A stretch of DNA of 64,000 bases from the NCBI GenBank assembly GCA_977017575.1, contig CDRNVI010000003.1, forward strand, positions 744,001-808,000, read 5' to 3'. The notes beneath the pieces were generated by a model. It was not told where the DNA came from, ran no database searches, and saw nothing but the letters and a program-made list of their open reading frames with translations. Below, piece after piece: positions 38,183-47,355 of this stretch. The position numbers were made by a program, and so were the translations under genes. This DNA comes from Paramoeba atlantica (lineage: Eukaryota; Discosea). The stretch's first letter is position 1; each line of letters opens with the position of its first letter.

Positions 38183-38345
38183 AACTTTAACGATAAAGAT
38201 ACAGTTTCTGTACCTTGTTGGTATGAGAAGCTTCGAACTCTAAGTTCGCTTGAAGGCCCCGGTTCCCGAGAAGGGAGCTGGGGCTTATTTGCGTTACAAT
38301 AACTGTCAACAGGCAGTCTGACTCGCAAAATCGGACTCCACCGAT
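38183..38345 (+). ncRNA. Spliced-leader RNA, copy 2
   Basis: The exon (38183-38220), donor GT at 38221, both intron hairpins, the Sm-like TTATTTGCG and the final hairpin are identical to copy 1. The downstream spacer is cut at about 38523 by 20-bp repeats and LINE-A7, so the array probably once continued. Confidence 0.9.
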
Positions 38346-38508
38346 AAATAGGCAGGATGGCATGTTCATTAACGTCTAAAAATATGCGGCACCGCAATTT
38401 AAATCTGCACCCATCCTAACACATCACACAATATATCAACCAATCTTGTTGGTCATCCGCAATCCCGGTCAATTCTTCCTACAAAGATCTCAACGACACG
38501 GCGCCCGC

Positions 38509-38570
38509 ACATTGATAATGCATACTAAGCGGCACATTGATAATGCATATAGCACATTGATAATGCATCC
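38509..38570 (+). repeat. 20-bp repeats derived from the 5S/SL spacer
   Basis: Three copies of GCACATTGATAATGCATATA (the first ending differently) lie where spacer sequence of unit 2 passes into LINE-A7. They are followed by a short CCAAATCC tail like those of the SINEs. The single ancestral copy is at 37.05 kb. Confidence 0.75.
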
Positions 38571-38639
38571 AAATCCAAATCCAGTAGCATGGACGTGGGA
38601 CCGACAAACGACACTCAACATTTCGCTAGGAAAAGTGGT

Positions 38640-40425
38640 GGCAGAAAAGGCAAACCTTAAAATCAATGTTGGTCCACGGAAAACGGCTTGGATGACACTT
38701 GGAAAGGTGAAGGATGATAATACCGCCCTAGAAATAGACGGATTGGGGGAAATTCCTAGAGTACAAAAGTACAGATATCTTGGCAGCACACAGAACACCG
38801 AGGATACCTGTACGTCCCCCAAGGAAAGACTGCGACTAGGATGGGGTGTAATGCACAAGCTTCGCGCCATATGGAAGTCCTCTATCTCCTCTCATTGCAA
38901 ATTTCAAATTTTCAAAACACTCGTTCAATCCGTCGTGTACTACAACCCTGGCACATGGAATGTCAATCAGGCAGAACTTCACGATATTCAAGTTCAAGTA
39001 AATAGAATGCGCAGAATTGTATTTGGCGTAAAAAGTGCTTGTGACTCTCATCTCAGAACGGAATCGCTTTATCCTACTGACTTAAAACCGGAAACAGTAA
39101 TTAAGACACAGAGAGCTTCCTTGATAGGGCATCTTGTGCGCCATCCTACACCGTTTACTACAGCAGTACTATGGAGAACAAATGATGAGGCCTCTAAACC
39201 AACATTGTCCGAACGGTGTGCCCACGAACTACACTCTGATGTTACTGAAATTCTACAACTTGGACAAGATCGCCCCACATGGCGGAAGAAACTGGAAAAA
39301 CTACAGGTGGAGCTGGAACCACGGCCTTCTTACACAAAGTCTTGTTCTCGTGCTTGGGAAAAAAGTATTAAAAAGATATTGGAAAACAAGGACTACCAAA
39401 CTCTACAGTACGTGGAAGAAAGTAGCACCCCTTTTCCCATAAGCGACTCGGAAACACACTTATATACGGATGGGTCGCTCATTCCGGGTACAAAGAAACA
39501 ACTCCAAGGATGCGGCATAGTAATAATACGAAACAACGAACGTACATTATTCTACGGGACAAGACCTCCGGAAAAATTCTGTGATTCCATACAATCTATA
39601 GAGGCATATGCTGTTGTCGAGGCAATTTCTCTGGCTAGCAACTACGAGGGAGATGTAATACTTCACACGGATTCAGAGTACATATGGGATTTCTTCCACG
39701 AAACTGTGCATCGGTATCGGCTCATTGGGTTCCACTCATTCAAAGGGTGCGAAGTAATGAGATCCCTTCAAAACGCTTACTACAGTACAAAACATACTAA
39801 AAAATTCTACTGTATCAAGGTCAAATCACACAATGAAAATATGTACAACGATACCGCAGATTATTTAGCCAAAAAGGCGTGCAAGCTGGAAGGAAATGAA
39901 CTAGCTATAAAATACTACGGAGATATATTGCACGGCAATGCAAAGAGGAAATCAGAGCAAAATAATACCTCAAGATGTCGTAAAACTCAGAGGACTAGAA
40001 AAGGCACAAACCAAAGAGCAGTACCTGTATCTACGGGGCCCCCTTTGTCGGAAAACTCAAACGATTCACGCTCAACGAAACAACCCAAACGGAGCATTCG
40101 AATAAATGAAAAGAGGACGAAATCTCCCATACGCAAAGCTTCTTTACACAAGAAGACAAAGGGTATCAACTTAATTTCCATCCCCCCACAGATAACCAAT
40201 TCGAACGTAAGCATTGAGGTGAAACGAAATAAACCGCAAATGAAGCGTCTAAAAGATACAAGTTTGGACTTATCATCATCCCAGACAAAGAGTGAACCAG
40301 AAAATGAAAAGGAGTCACAAAAGCGAGTGAAAAGGACATCAAAGAAAAAACCTTGTTTTACAGCTAAAGGGAAAGACAAGAGTATAATTGATGTAAAAAA
40401 GCATGGAAATAAGCGGGAGAATTAG
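38640..40425 (+). pseudogene. LINE-B2 ORF (thumb, RNase H, basic tail)
   Basis: The LINE-B part of the frame (about 594 codons) codes the end of the RT (RYLGSTQNTEDTCTSPKERL), then a type I RNase H. The RNase H has LYTDGSLIPGTKK (first Asp), QSIEAYAVVEAISLA (Glu), ILHTDSEYIWDFF (second Asp) and KSHNENMYNDTADYLAKKA (last Asp). A Lys/Arg-rich tail of about 170 residues follows. All four RNase H acidic residues are present. The frame happens to stay open upstream into LINE-A7 and the SL/5S spacer; that part is an accident of insertion. Confidence 0.8.
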
Positions 40426-40747
40426 CCTTACGACATTAACTTTCCGATTTGAGAGATGCTATTGGAGCCTATGCTTCTGTTATATTTAAGTTAATTACCA
40501 TCAGATTTGGTGAATTAAAGAATTACGTTCGCTGACGTGATTGCGACGGTGAGTTGTCTTATAGTGTTCAAAAGCTAAGTACTAATGGTTCATAGAGATC
40601 GATTGATTAGGAGGCTTGAAATTGAAAGTCTGTTTGTTTTTGAAAAAATTTCTGTAAGTGTGTTCTGTGTTGATATTTTGAAGGTGGAAATATTTAGGGG
40701 AAATTTTTGAATCCTTTAACTGGGCTAACATCTCAGTGTTGGTTGGT
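38640..40747 (+). mobile_element. LINE-B2, 5'-truncated
   Basis: The segment is flanked by the exact 13-bp duplication TAGGAAAAGTGGT (38627-38639 and 40748-40760). It starts inside the RT thumb (AKGCAAACC; protein ANLKINVGPRKTAWMTLG) and ends with a TTGGTTGG tail like that of LINE-B1. It inserted into LINE-A7 after the codons for SLGKVV. The stretch 40426-40747 is its 3' UTR, without a gene. Confidence 0.9.
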
Positions 40748-42656
40748 TAGGAAAAGTGGTAAAAACGTACAAACGGGCATCCAAAGGTAAACTTACTATT
40801 CAATATACAGGAGTCGTTGGATATAAGGCAGGAGAGAATTTTGATGGATGTATCCCACCACAAGAAAACGTTCGTGTCTTTCAAATTCTGTGGCACTGCT
40901 CCCCTCCTCCGATAGATTTTACGACACCGGAAGTGCTTGAATACACACCGCCGGTGGGAAGCACCCAACAAACAGCTCCTGACGAAGACGTAGACCACCT
41001 ACCAGTGCCAACGGCGCGCAGCTTCTCCCCTGAGTTTGTGCCGTGCGTAGTTGCGGTGTACCGGGATATTATGTTCGCCTATGAAAAAAGCGAGTACGCT
41101 GGGCGCCACAAAATCTGGAATCAAACACTTTCAGCTATGAAAGTCTCTCTGGCAACAATTCGAAGCTCTAGCGGACGACAACGACGGCGGAAACCACACA
41201 AGGAGCACACGAGCCCGCAGGACGGCTCATCAGAAGAGGCAAAGACAACTGCCGATGACGTGCGAGCAGTAAAGAAAGCGACAAGACTCGTGCTTGAGGG
41301 GTGCTCCACTAAAGCGGCCAAGGTCATGGGTCAGATCTTCACCCGCAACAAGCTGTCCGACGCCGAAACGCTGGAAAAATTGCGAATGCTTCACCCTGCA
41401 CAAACATGTGACTTCAAACTGCCAGATGACGCGCCAATCATCGCCGGGGTCTCTCCAGAGGAGCTGCGTGCAGCAGGTCGAAGGCTAGCGAAGGGAGTCA
41501 GCCCAGGCCCAACGGGAACGACTGACAACGTGCTACGACTTCTGCTGGACGATGAAGTGTGCTGCACGAGCCTTTGTCACATGATGGCCGATCTACTGAA
41601 CGGTTTTCTTTCGCGACAAGTTTTACGGCGGCTAAACAGAGCGAGGTTGTTCGCTATCCCGAAACCAGATGGAGGCGTTCGGCCAGTTGCTATGGGAGAC
41701 GTTTTTGGAAAGTTAGCGGGAATCATTCTTTTTCAACGCTATGAAAATACCCTGGAGCCACTTTTTGCGCCAATGCAGCAGGGGATAATGTCAAAAGCGG
41801 GCTGCGAGAGGATAGTGCACACCCTTCACGAAAAATATTTGACAGGCCACTCCATCCTATCCGTAGACTTGAAAAATGCGTTCAACACCCCTTCCAGGAA
41901 TGACGTCGCAAAGCATGTTTTCGGTATCGCAACGCTCCGACCCTTCCAAAGGTATTTTGCGGCTGAATATTCCGAGCAATCTCAGCTTCTCTTCTACGGC
42001 AGCGAAGGTAAATTGGTCGACACAGTATCAAGTTCCTCAGGAGTAAAACAGGGATCGCCACTATCCACGCTGTATTTCTGCACATACCTACAACCTGTAT
42101 TGGAAACCCTTGCAGAAGAATTTCCTGGCATCAACATACATGCGTACATCGACGATATCAATTTGACATCCGAAGATCCGAATCAGCTCACGAACGCTTT
42201 TAAAAGGCTGAAGGCACTTGTCGCATCTAGCAATCTTGCACTATCGGCGCATAAATGTGTTTGGTTTGGTGGCATCCTCGGCAAGTCCATTCCAGAAGCT
42301 CTTCAAGCCGAAGGAGTACAAACCGAGAGCCAGGCCACTAAAGTACTGGGGGCTTTTATTGGAGAAAACGACGCCATCAGTCAAAAATTGCTCCAAAAGA
42401 TCGGCAAACAAGAAGTAATATTCCGCAGGCTAAAGCCAATGGGCATGAGTAACGTATCCCTCATCCTTTTGACAAAAAGTGTGAACGTTCGTCAACAGTA
42501 CTACATGAGGACACACAACCCCAAGGCCACGGATCAAACATGTAAACGTTTTGATAGCGAAATCGAGAACGTACTTCAAACATGGATGGGCACATTGCAG
42601 ACTAGACAAATTGACATAGCAAGGTTACCCCTGAAGAAAGGAGGACTTATAAAGAT
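40748..42656 (+). pseudogene. LINE-A7 ORF, N-terminal domain and RT
   Basis: The frame resumes in KTYKRASKGKLTIQYTG, with PPQENVRVFQILWHCSPPP, FSPEFVPCVVAVYRDIMF and the RT. The RT has KGVSPGPTGTTDNVLRLLL, SVDLKNAFNTPSRND, GVKQGSPLSTLYFC and AYIDDINLTSED with its catalytic Asp pair. The thumb (VLGAFIGENDAISQKL) runs to LPLKKGGL, where the SL-tagged insert begins. No stop or frameshift was seen in this block. Confidence 0.85.
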
Positions 42657-43226
42657 ACAGTTTCTGTACCTTGTTGGTACATTTTCCCTTTAGTTCATCT
42701 TTTCTTTCCCCGGAAACGGGCATAATCTTACTGTTTTATATGCCCGTTGCCGGCCGGCACTAAGGCCGAAACTGTCCCTCTTTCTCGGCGAAGTAGGGGA
42801 CGCGCTTCCACCCCATCACCCCTCCCGGGCTCACTCCTTGAGTGGGTTTTCTTCCCTCCCCGGCTTTCTTCCCTTCGCGCCCTTTTCTTCCCGGGGAGCC
42901 ATGCGCCATGGTGGCCTCCCTTGAGGACCACTGGGCGTGGCTCTGCCTCGCATTATCGCGAGGCAGCGGTCGGTTGCAGTGCGCCCCTCCGGCTGCGTAA
43001 AGAGGTGGTGAGTTGCCTGGGCCACCTCTACCGACTGGGACCGAGTCGGTTGCAGTGCGCCCCTCCGGCTGCGTAAAGAGAGGGCGAGTTGCCTGGACCC
43101 CCTCTACCGACAGAGTCCGAGCTAAACCCCCTTGGTGCGACATCCGTCAATACGGATTGTGCCGATGATATCGGCTGTCGCATCAAGGGCTGTATCTCTG
43201 CGCCAACGAGCGCATGAACATCAAAA
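42657..43226 (+). mobile_element. SL-tagged insert in LINE-A7
   Basis: The insert starts with an SL exon lacking its first ten or so bases (ATAAAGATACAG to CCTTGTTG, 42651-42679 with overlap at the edge). The following GTACATTTTCCC differs from the other tags (AATTATTT). Hairpins follow: CCCG-GAAA-CGGG and a GGGCATA/TATGCCC stem. The 3' part holds two copies of a block of about 65 bp containing CAGTGCGCCCCTCCGGCTGC. The first ATG (42740) opens only seven codons, so it is not coding. It interrupts LINE-A7 between GGL and the ITACHPT region. It is either a non-coding retrocopy or a variant SL RNA relic. Confidence 0.55.
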
Positions 43227-44180
43227 TCACGGCGTGTCACCCAACGCGCGCGGCAGCTTATGAAGCTTCCCGACACGCAGCTTTTGAGCATATAAAATCT
43301 TTTTCAGCTCGAGTTGTGCCGTCACAGTTTCATAGCACTGAACACGCTGGGACAGCAAATGAACAAGAACTCGCTCGTCAAAAACCACCTACTGACGAAA
43401 TTACCGCTGCAGCGAAACTTCATGAGGAAGCATGGAACAAACTCGTAAGCGATCCACAAATGGCCGGGACGTTAAAAGCAACCTCCAATAAGTGGAGTTA
43501 TGACTGGCTACTGTCCAATGTAAGATATGTACCACCGCACTTATTCGAGCTAGCAGTCATGCCCCGTCTTGGAGTACATCACCCGAGACTTCCTGATGCT
43601 ATGACGTGCCCTGGATGCCGAACATTGATGGATGCAAACACTGCACTAACTCACATCCCCGGATGCGTGCAATGTACAGGTTTCAACGCCACAGCGAAGC
43701 ACAACATGTTGACCAAGTTTCTGTATGATCTTTGCATGAAAGCTGGTATTCCATGCGAAAGAGAGTCGCGTTCTTTTAGCACGTGGAGTTGTCTAACATG
43801 CGGAAATACAGTCGACTACAACAATCAGCATCTCCACCACAAAACATGCGGAGGACGGCAGTTTCATCGCTCAGGCCCGGATCTTGCGATCTACTGGAAC
43901 AGTGGCGTGGTGTTCTACGACCTAACTGTGGTGCACGAGCTCGCGCCTTCCCATCGGAATAAAAAGTGTTCCCAACTCGTGCGAGAAGCTATACAGCGGA
44001 AAAATGAAACATATGTCAATAGTGGCATGATTCCGGCGGAAGCTTTTGAGTGCCTTCCTGTCTTGTCCTGCGGGTCTTTAAATAAGAGCACACGGGGCCT
44101 AATTAAATCACTGACGGATGTCTGCTGTTGGATACCCAAAAAACCGAACAGGCATTCAAGTTGCTACTCCAAGAGCTGAA
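43227..44180 (+). pseudogene. LINE-A7 ORF, zinc motif and endonuclease
   Basis: This block continues LINE-A7: ITACHPTRAAAYEASRHAAF, the zinc motif (CPGCRTLM, IPGCVQCTGFN, KHNMLTKF), WSCLTCGNTVDYN, and the endonuclease RSGPDLAIYWNSGVVFYDLT. A one-base deletion near 44.12 kb (after LTDVC) shifts the last 40 codons; the continuing frame reads QAFKLLLQELNGSEVYAQL and stops at about 44253. Confidence 0.8.
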
Positions 44181-44328
44181 CGGATCCGAAGTATACGCAC
44201 AGCTCCGACATTTTTTGGAGCCTCAAGACTATCAGAAAAGCACTATTCTTTAAGAAATCAAAAGTACAGAAAAGATACAAATTGGAATTATAAAGTCTGC
44301 GAAGAGATAGACAAAAATCAGTACTAAA

Positions 44329-46307
44329 ATGAGAAATAATGAAGAAAATGAGAACATAACGTTCTGTAAGGTGGATCTTCGGAACGCCTTTAATAACGTG
44401 AGCCGACCCGTCTTCATCTTTCTCACACGAAAGCATTTCCCTGAACTATCCCCATGGGTAGAATGGTGTTATGCCAATCACAGCTGTCTCACATTCGGCA
44501 ATGATTTTATCCCCTCGGCAGAAGGAGTGCAACAAGGAGACCCTCTGGGGCCACTCCTCTTCTCCTTGGTGTTAGCAGAGGTAACAGAAGAAATTGCATC
44601 AAATTCTAACCTACGAACACAATTATGGTATTTAGATGACGGTGTGCTTGTAGGTGAGCCCAAAGAAGTCCGTAAAGCCCTAGACGTCCTCGACGAGATA
44701 GGACCGAAGTGGGGACTCTTCCTGAATCTCTCCAAGTGCGAGATCATTACCCCCCCAGCATCAGCTCATACCTCCGTTTTCTTTCCTGACATCCCCAGTG
44801 ATAAAATACGGTACGACGGGAACTTCGACATTCTTGGAAGCCCAATAGGCTCTGCGGAACACTGTGCGGAGTTTCTCATGACACACGCGATTGAACCAGC
44901 CCGCGAAACATTAGAAGCCACTGCTGTGTTAGAAGGTCCCCAAATAGCTCTCGCACTAATACGGCAATGTTCGGGGTTTTGTCAGATGGTGTACGCACTG
45001 CGCACCACTCCTCCCCAAGCCCTTGGAGAATTATGCCAAAAACTTGACTCTCATCTAGCCCAGGCCGTGGAGCACGCAATTTCTCCCTTAGGCGTCGCCG
45101 CTCGCGACCAAATACAACGACCAAAACGCCACGGCGGGTTCGGACTTCGCTCATCAATTCTCCACCCGTCAGCAGCCTACGTCTCTTCCTTCGCGCACGC
45201 CGCTAGCTTGGACAACTGGGACCCCACAGAAGCTGAGGGATTTTCCAGCTCAGCACATGACATAAATGACAAAGTTGGGACTGATCTGGTTGATCCATAC
45301 ACTGGACGCATTACCAAACCTAGTGTGCCTGGTGAATATCATGCAAATCGGAGCATCCTTTCCCGCCCAGCGAAAAGAAAACTCGCACAATCCCTCAATC
45401 ACGCCCTTCTCCCCGTCTCGACGGATCAGGAAAAGATCATCCCGAGGCAAAAACATCTCAGCCAAGCTATCTCGGATAGGGAATTTCAAACGGCATATTC
45501 AAAGGCAGACGCAAGAACGCGGGCGCGATGGATCTCGCAGTCCGGAAAAGGGGCCGGAAACTGGGCTTTCGCAACTCCCTCCAAGACCAGAGGCTACGCT
45601 TTCACCCACACGGAGTTTCGTACCCTAACACGCTGGTGGCTAGGAATGGACGTCTTCCCCGAAGATCGGCCTTGCCCAGCTGACGGGTGCACCCTTCCCT
45701 TGCTCAAGAATGGAGAGCATGCTTTGCTCTGCAAGAACGGCCATGTTATCATCTCACGGCACAACGCTCTGGCCCAACAATTTACATCGTTCTGCAGCAG
45801 AGCCTTCCTGGCGCCACAGAGAGAGAAGAGTTTGGGAAATCGGGGTCCTGGGGGGCTCTCACGAGACCAGCAGACGTATTTCTGCCAACTGCCTCCATCG
45901 CCAAAGGATCTTTAGCGCAAGGCATGGTCCTAGATTTTGCGGTCACTCACGCACAGCAAACAAAGTATTTGGACTCAGTCCACAATGCTAGCTGGATGAC
46001 CCCGGGGTCTTTTGCCGAGCACTTCGCGGAGACCAAGGCGCGACAGCGACAAGAAGCAGAAAAAGCAGGACACCTCTTCACAGCGATGGTGGTGGAATCC
46101 TTTGGTTCCTGGAGCGAGAGTGCGCTAGCGTTACTCCGGGACATCGGAACCCAACGGGCGAATGCATCCAAAGGGCTCCTTTCACGAGACCAAGCGCGAA
46201 ACGATCTCCTAACAGATCTGAACGTGACGCTAATGCGTTCTCAAGCCAGGATGATGGTTTCGCGCATCCGCGAAGAGGACCCAGCGAATCCTTTGGTAGA
46301 GGCTTAA
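44329..46307 (+). pseudogene. LINE-C2 ORF (RT, zinc, endonuclease)
   Basis: The frame starts at ITFCKVDLRNAFNNVSRPVF, without the RT N-terminus. It has GVQQGDPLGPLLFSLVLAE and WYLDDGVLVG (catalytic Asp pair), the thumb (LGSPIGSAEHCAEF), QMVYALRTTPP and a zinc motif (CPADGCTLPL, LCKNGHVIISRHNAL). A one-base deletion in a G-run near 45.86 kb breaks the frame before the endonuclease, which continues as RPADVFLPT and GMVLDFAVTHAQQ, ending with VTLMRSQARMMVSRI. The two frames overlap at 45687-45915. Confidence 0.85.
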
Positions 46308-46755
46308 GCCTCTACTGACAGTCCTATTTCAGCACGAAGACGCCATGGTATCCAGGACGGGTGCTGGTCGGGTCGACAGAGTCTATGCTCACGCCTATCC
46401 CGCGAGGGCTAGGTACCCCAAGTGAGGTAGTACACGGGCAGTGAATCTCCTCCCCGTCGGCCAGCATCCTGTTTCGAGACCGTGTCGCTGTCGACACAGG
46501 CCCGCGCCTGCGCCCTCCCGTATAGCAAGGGACGGGTTCACAAGTCAGGCCGTGGAGTGGTCGAAAGACCCGGTCCGGAACGCGCGAATGGATTGGGCCT
46601 GGATTGCTTGTTTTTATTTTTACTGTGTCTTGTTTGTCGTATATATTTAGGGGAGATTGAATTGCTAGTTTTGGGCTGAGAAAAAACAAAAGGTACATCT
46701 GTGGAAACAAAAAGAATTGCTAATTTGATTGCTTGTTAAAAAAAAAAAAAAAACA
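44329..46755 (+). mobile_element. LINE-C2, 5'-truncated
   Basis: The coding part begins inside the RT directly behind the end of LINE-A7. It is followed by the conserved LINE-C 3' UTR (46308-46737) and a poly(A) run (about 46737-46753). The 3' UTR contains the CGACAGAGTCTATGCTCACG block, seen here in sense orientation and at 16.3, 53.7 and 62.0 kb. Confidence 0.85.
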
Positions 46756-47127
46756 AATCCAAATCATTCCGGATTGTGCCGGATGGTCACTGGCAAGCCA
46801 GACCCTTCACAGACAGATTTGGAAGTTCAGAGGCCGACGTCGTCTACCAGTTTCCGCTTGTCCAAGGCGGCACCAACGTGCTGTTGCCAACACGCTGCGT
46901 CGACGAATTGTACGTCAACACGGCCCACCCAAGAGGTGTAAGCCGGGTAAGGGAGCTGGTTCCCTGAGGGGAGGGTCCGGGACGGTCCTCCGAGTACTGG
47001 GCCTAGTCGGTTATCAGCCCAGACTCTTAGAGTGAGGCCGCCAGGAATATTGCGATGAGCGGGTTTGAACTCGCCGTCTGAGCACCATGTGCTTCAAACT
47101 TTGAGTTCTTGCCACTCCGCCACCTTC
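46754..47127 (-). mobile_element. tRNA-derived SINE, copy S4
   Basis: This minus-strand copy has the same head boxes, body and GGATTTG tail as the others. Its tail meets the poly(A) of LINE-C2 and its head meets the 20-bp repeats at 47.13 kb. Confidence 0.8.
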
Positions 47128-47190
47128 AATGCATATAGCACATTGATAATGCATATAGCACATTGATAATGCATATAGCACATTGATAAG
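47128..47190 (+). repeat. 20-bp repeats, second locus
   Basis: Three copies of GCACATTGATAATGCATATA are present, as at 38.5 kb. They lie between SINE S4 and about 165 bp of unrecognised sequence (47190-47355) that precedes LINE-C3. Confidence 0.75.
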
Positions 47191-47355
47191 AGTGACAAAG
47201 ACATCCGATTCTTATCCATAAATGTGCGTCCTTTATATACGCGACCCCCGCTAAATAGGGGGGGAAGGTGGTAGTTGTGGGGTATGGAGCCTTCACGCAA
47301 CACCGGGGCCTCACCGGGAGCAAAGGTGAATTTATTGGGTACCTCGGCCCCATGG

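Larger units (their letters stand above)
38575..44260 (+). mobile_element. LINE-A7, interrupted twice
   Basis: This is a plus-strand LINE-A, 5'-truncated in the conserved N-terminal domain (VAWTWDRQTTLNISLGKV). It is interrupted by LINE-B2 (38640-40747, 13-bp duplication) and by an SL-tagged insert (about 42657-43226), and it ends near 44260. Its coding blocks line up with LINE-A6 across both interruptions. Confidence 0.85.

Noticed and set aside
38446-40425. A single 659-residue RNase H protein starting near the SL gene
   Set aside because: The frame runs by chance from the SL/5S spacer through a LINE-A fragment into LINE-B2; a 13-bp target duplication marks the junction.
42747-43076. A 109-residue protein inside the SL-tagged insert of LINE-A7
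   Set aside because: It would need a non-ATG start. The first ATG after the SL gives seven codons, and the region contains a tandem duplication.
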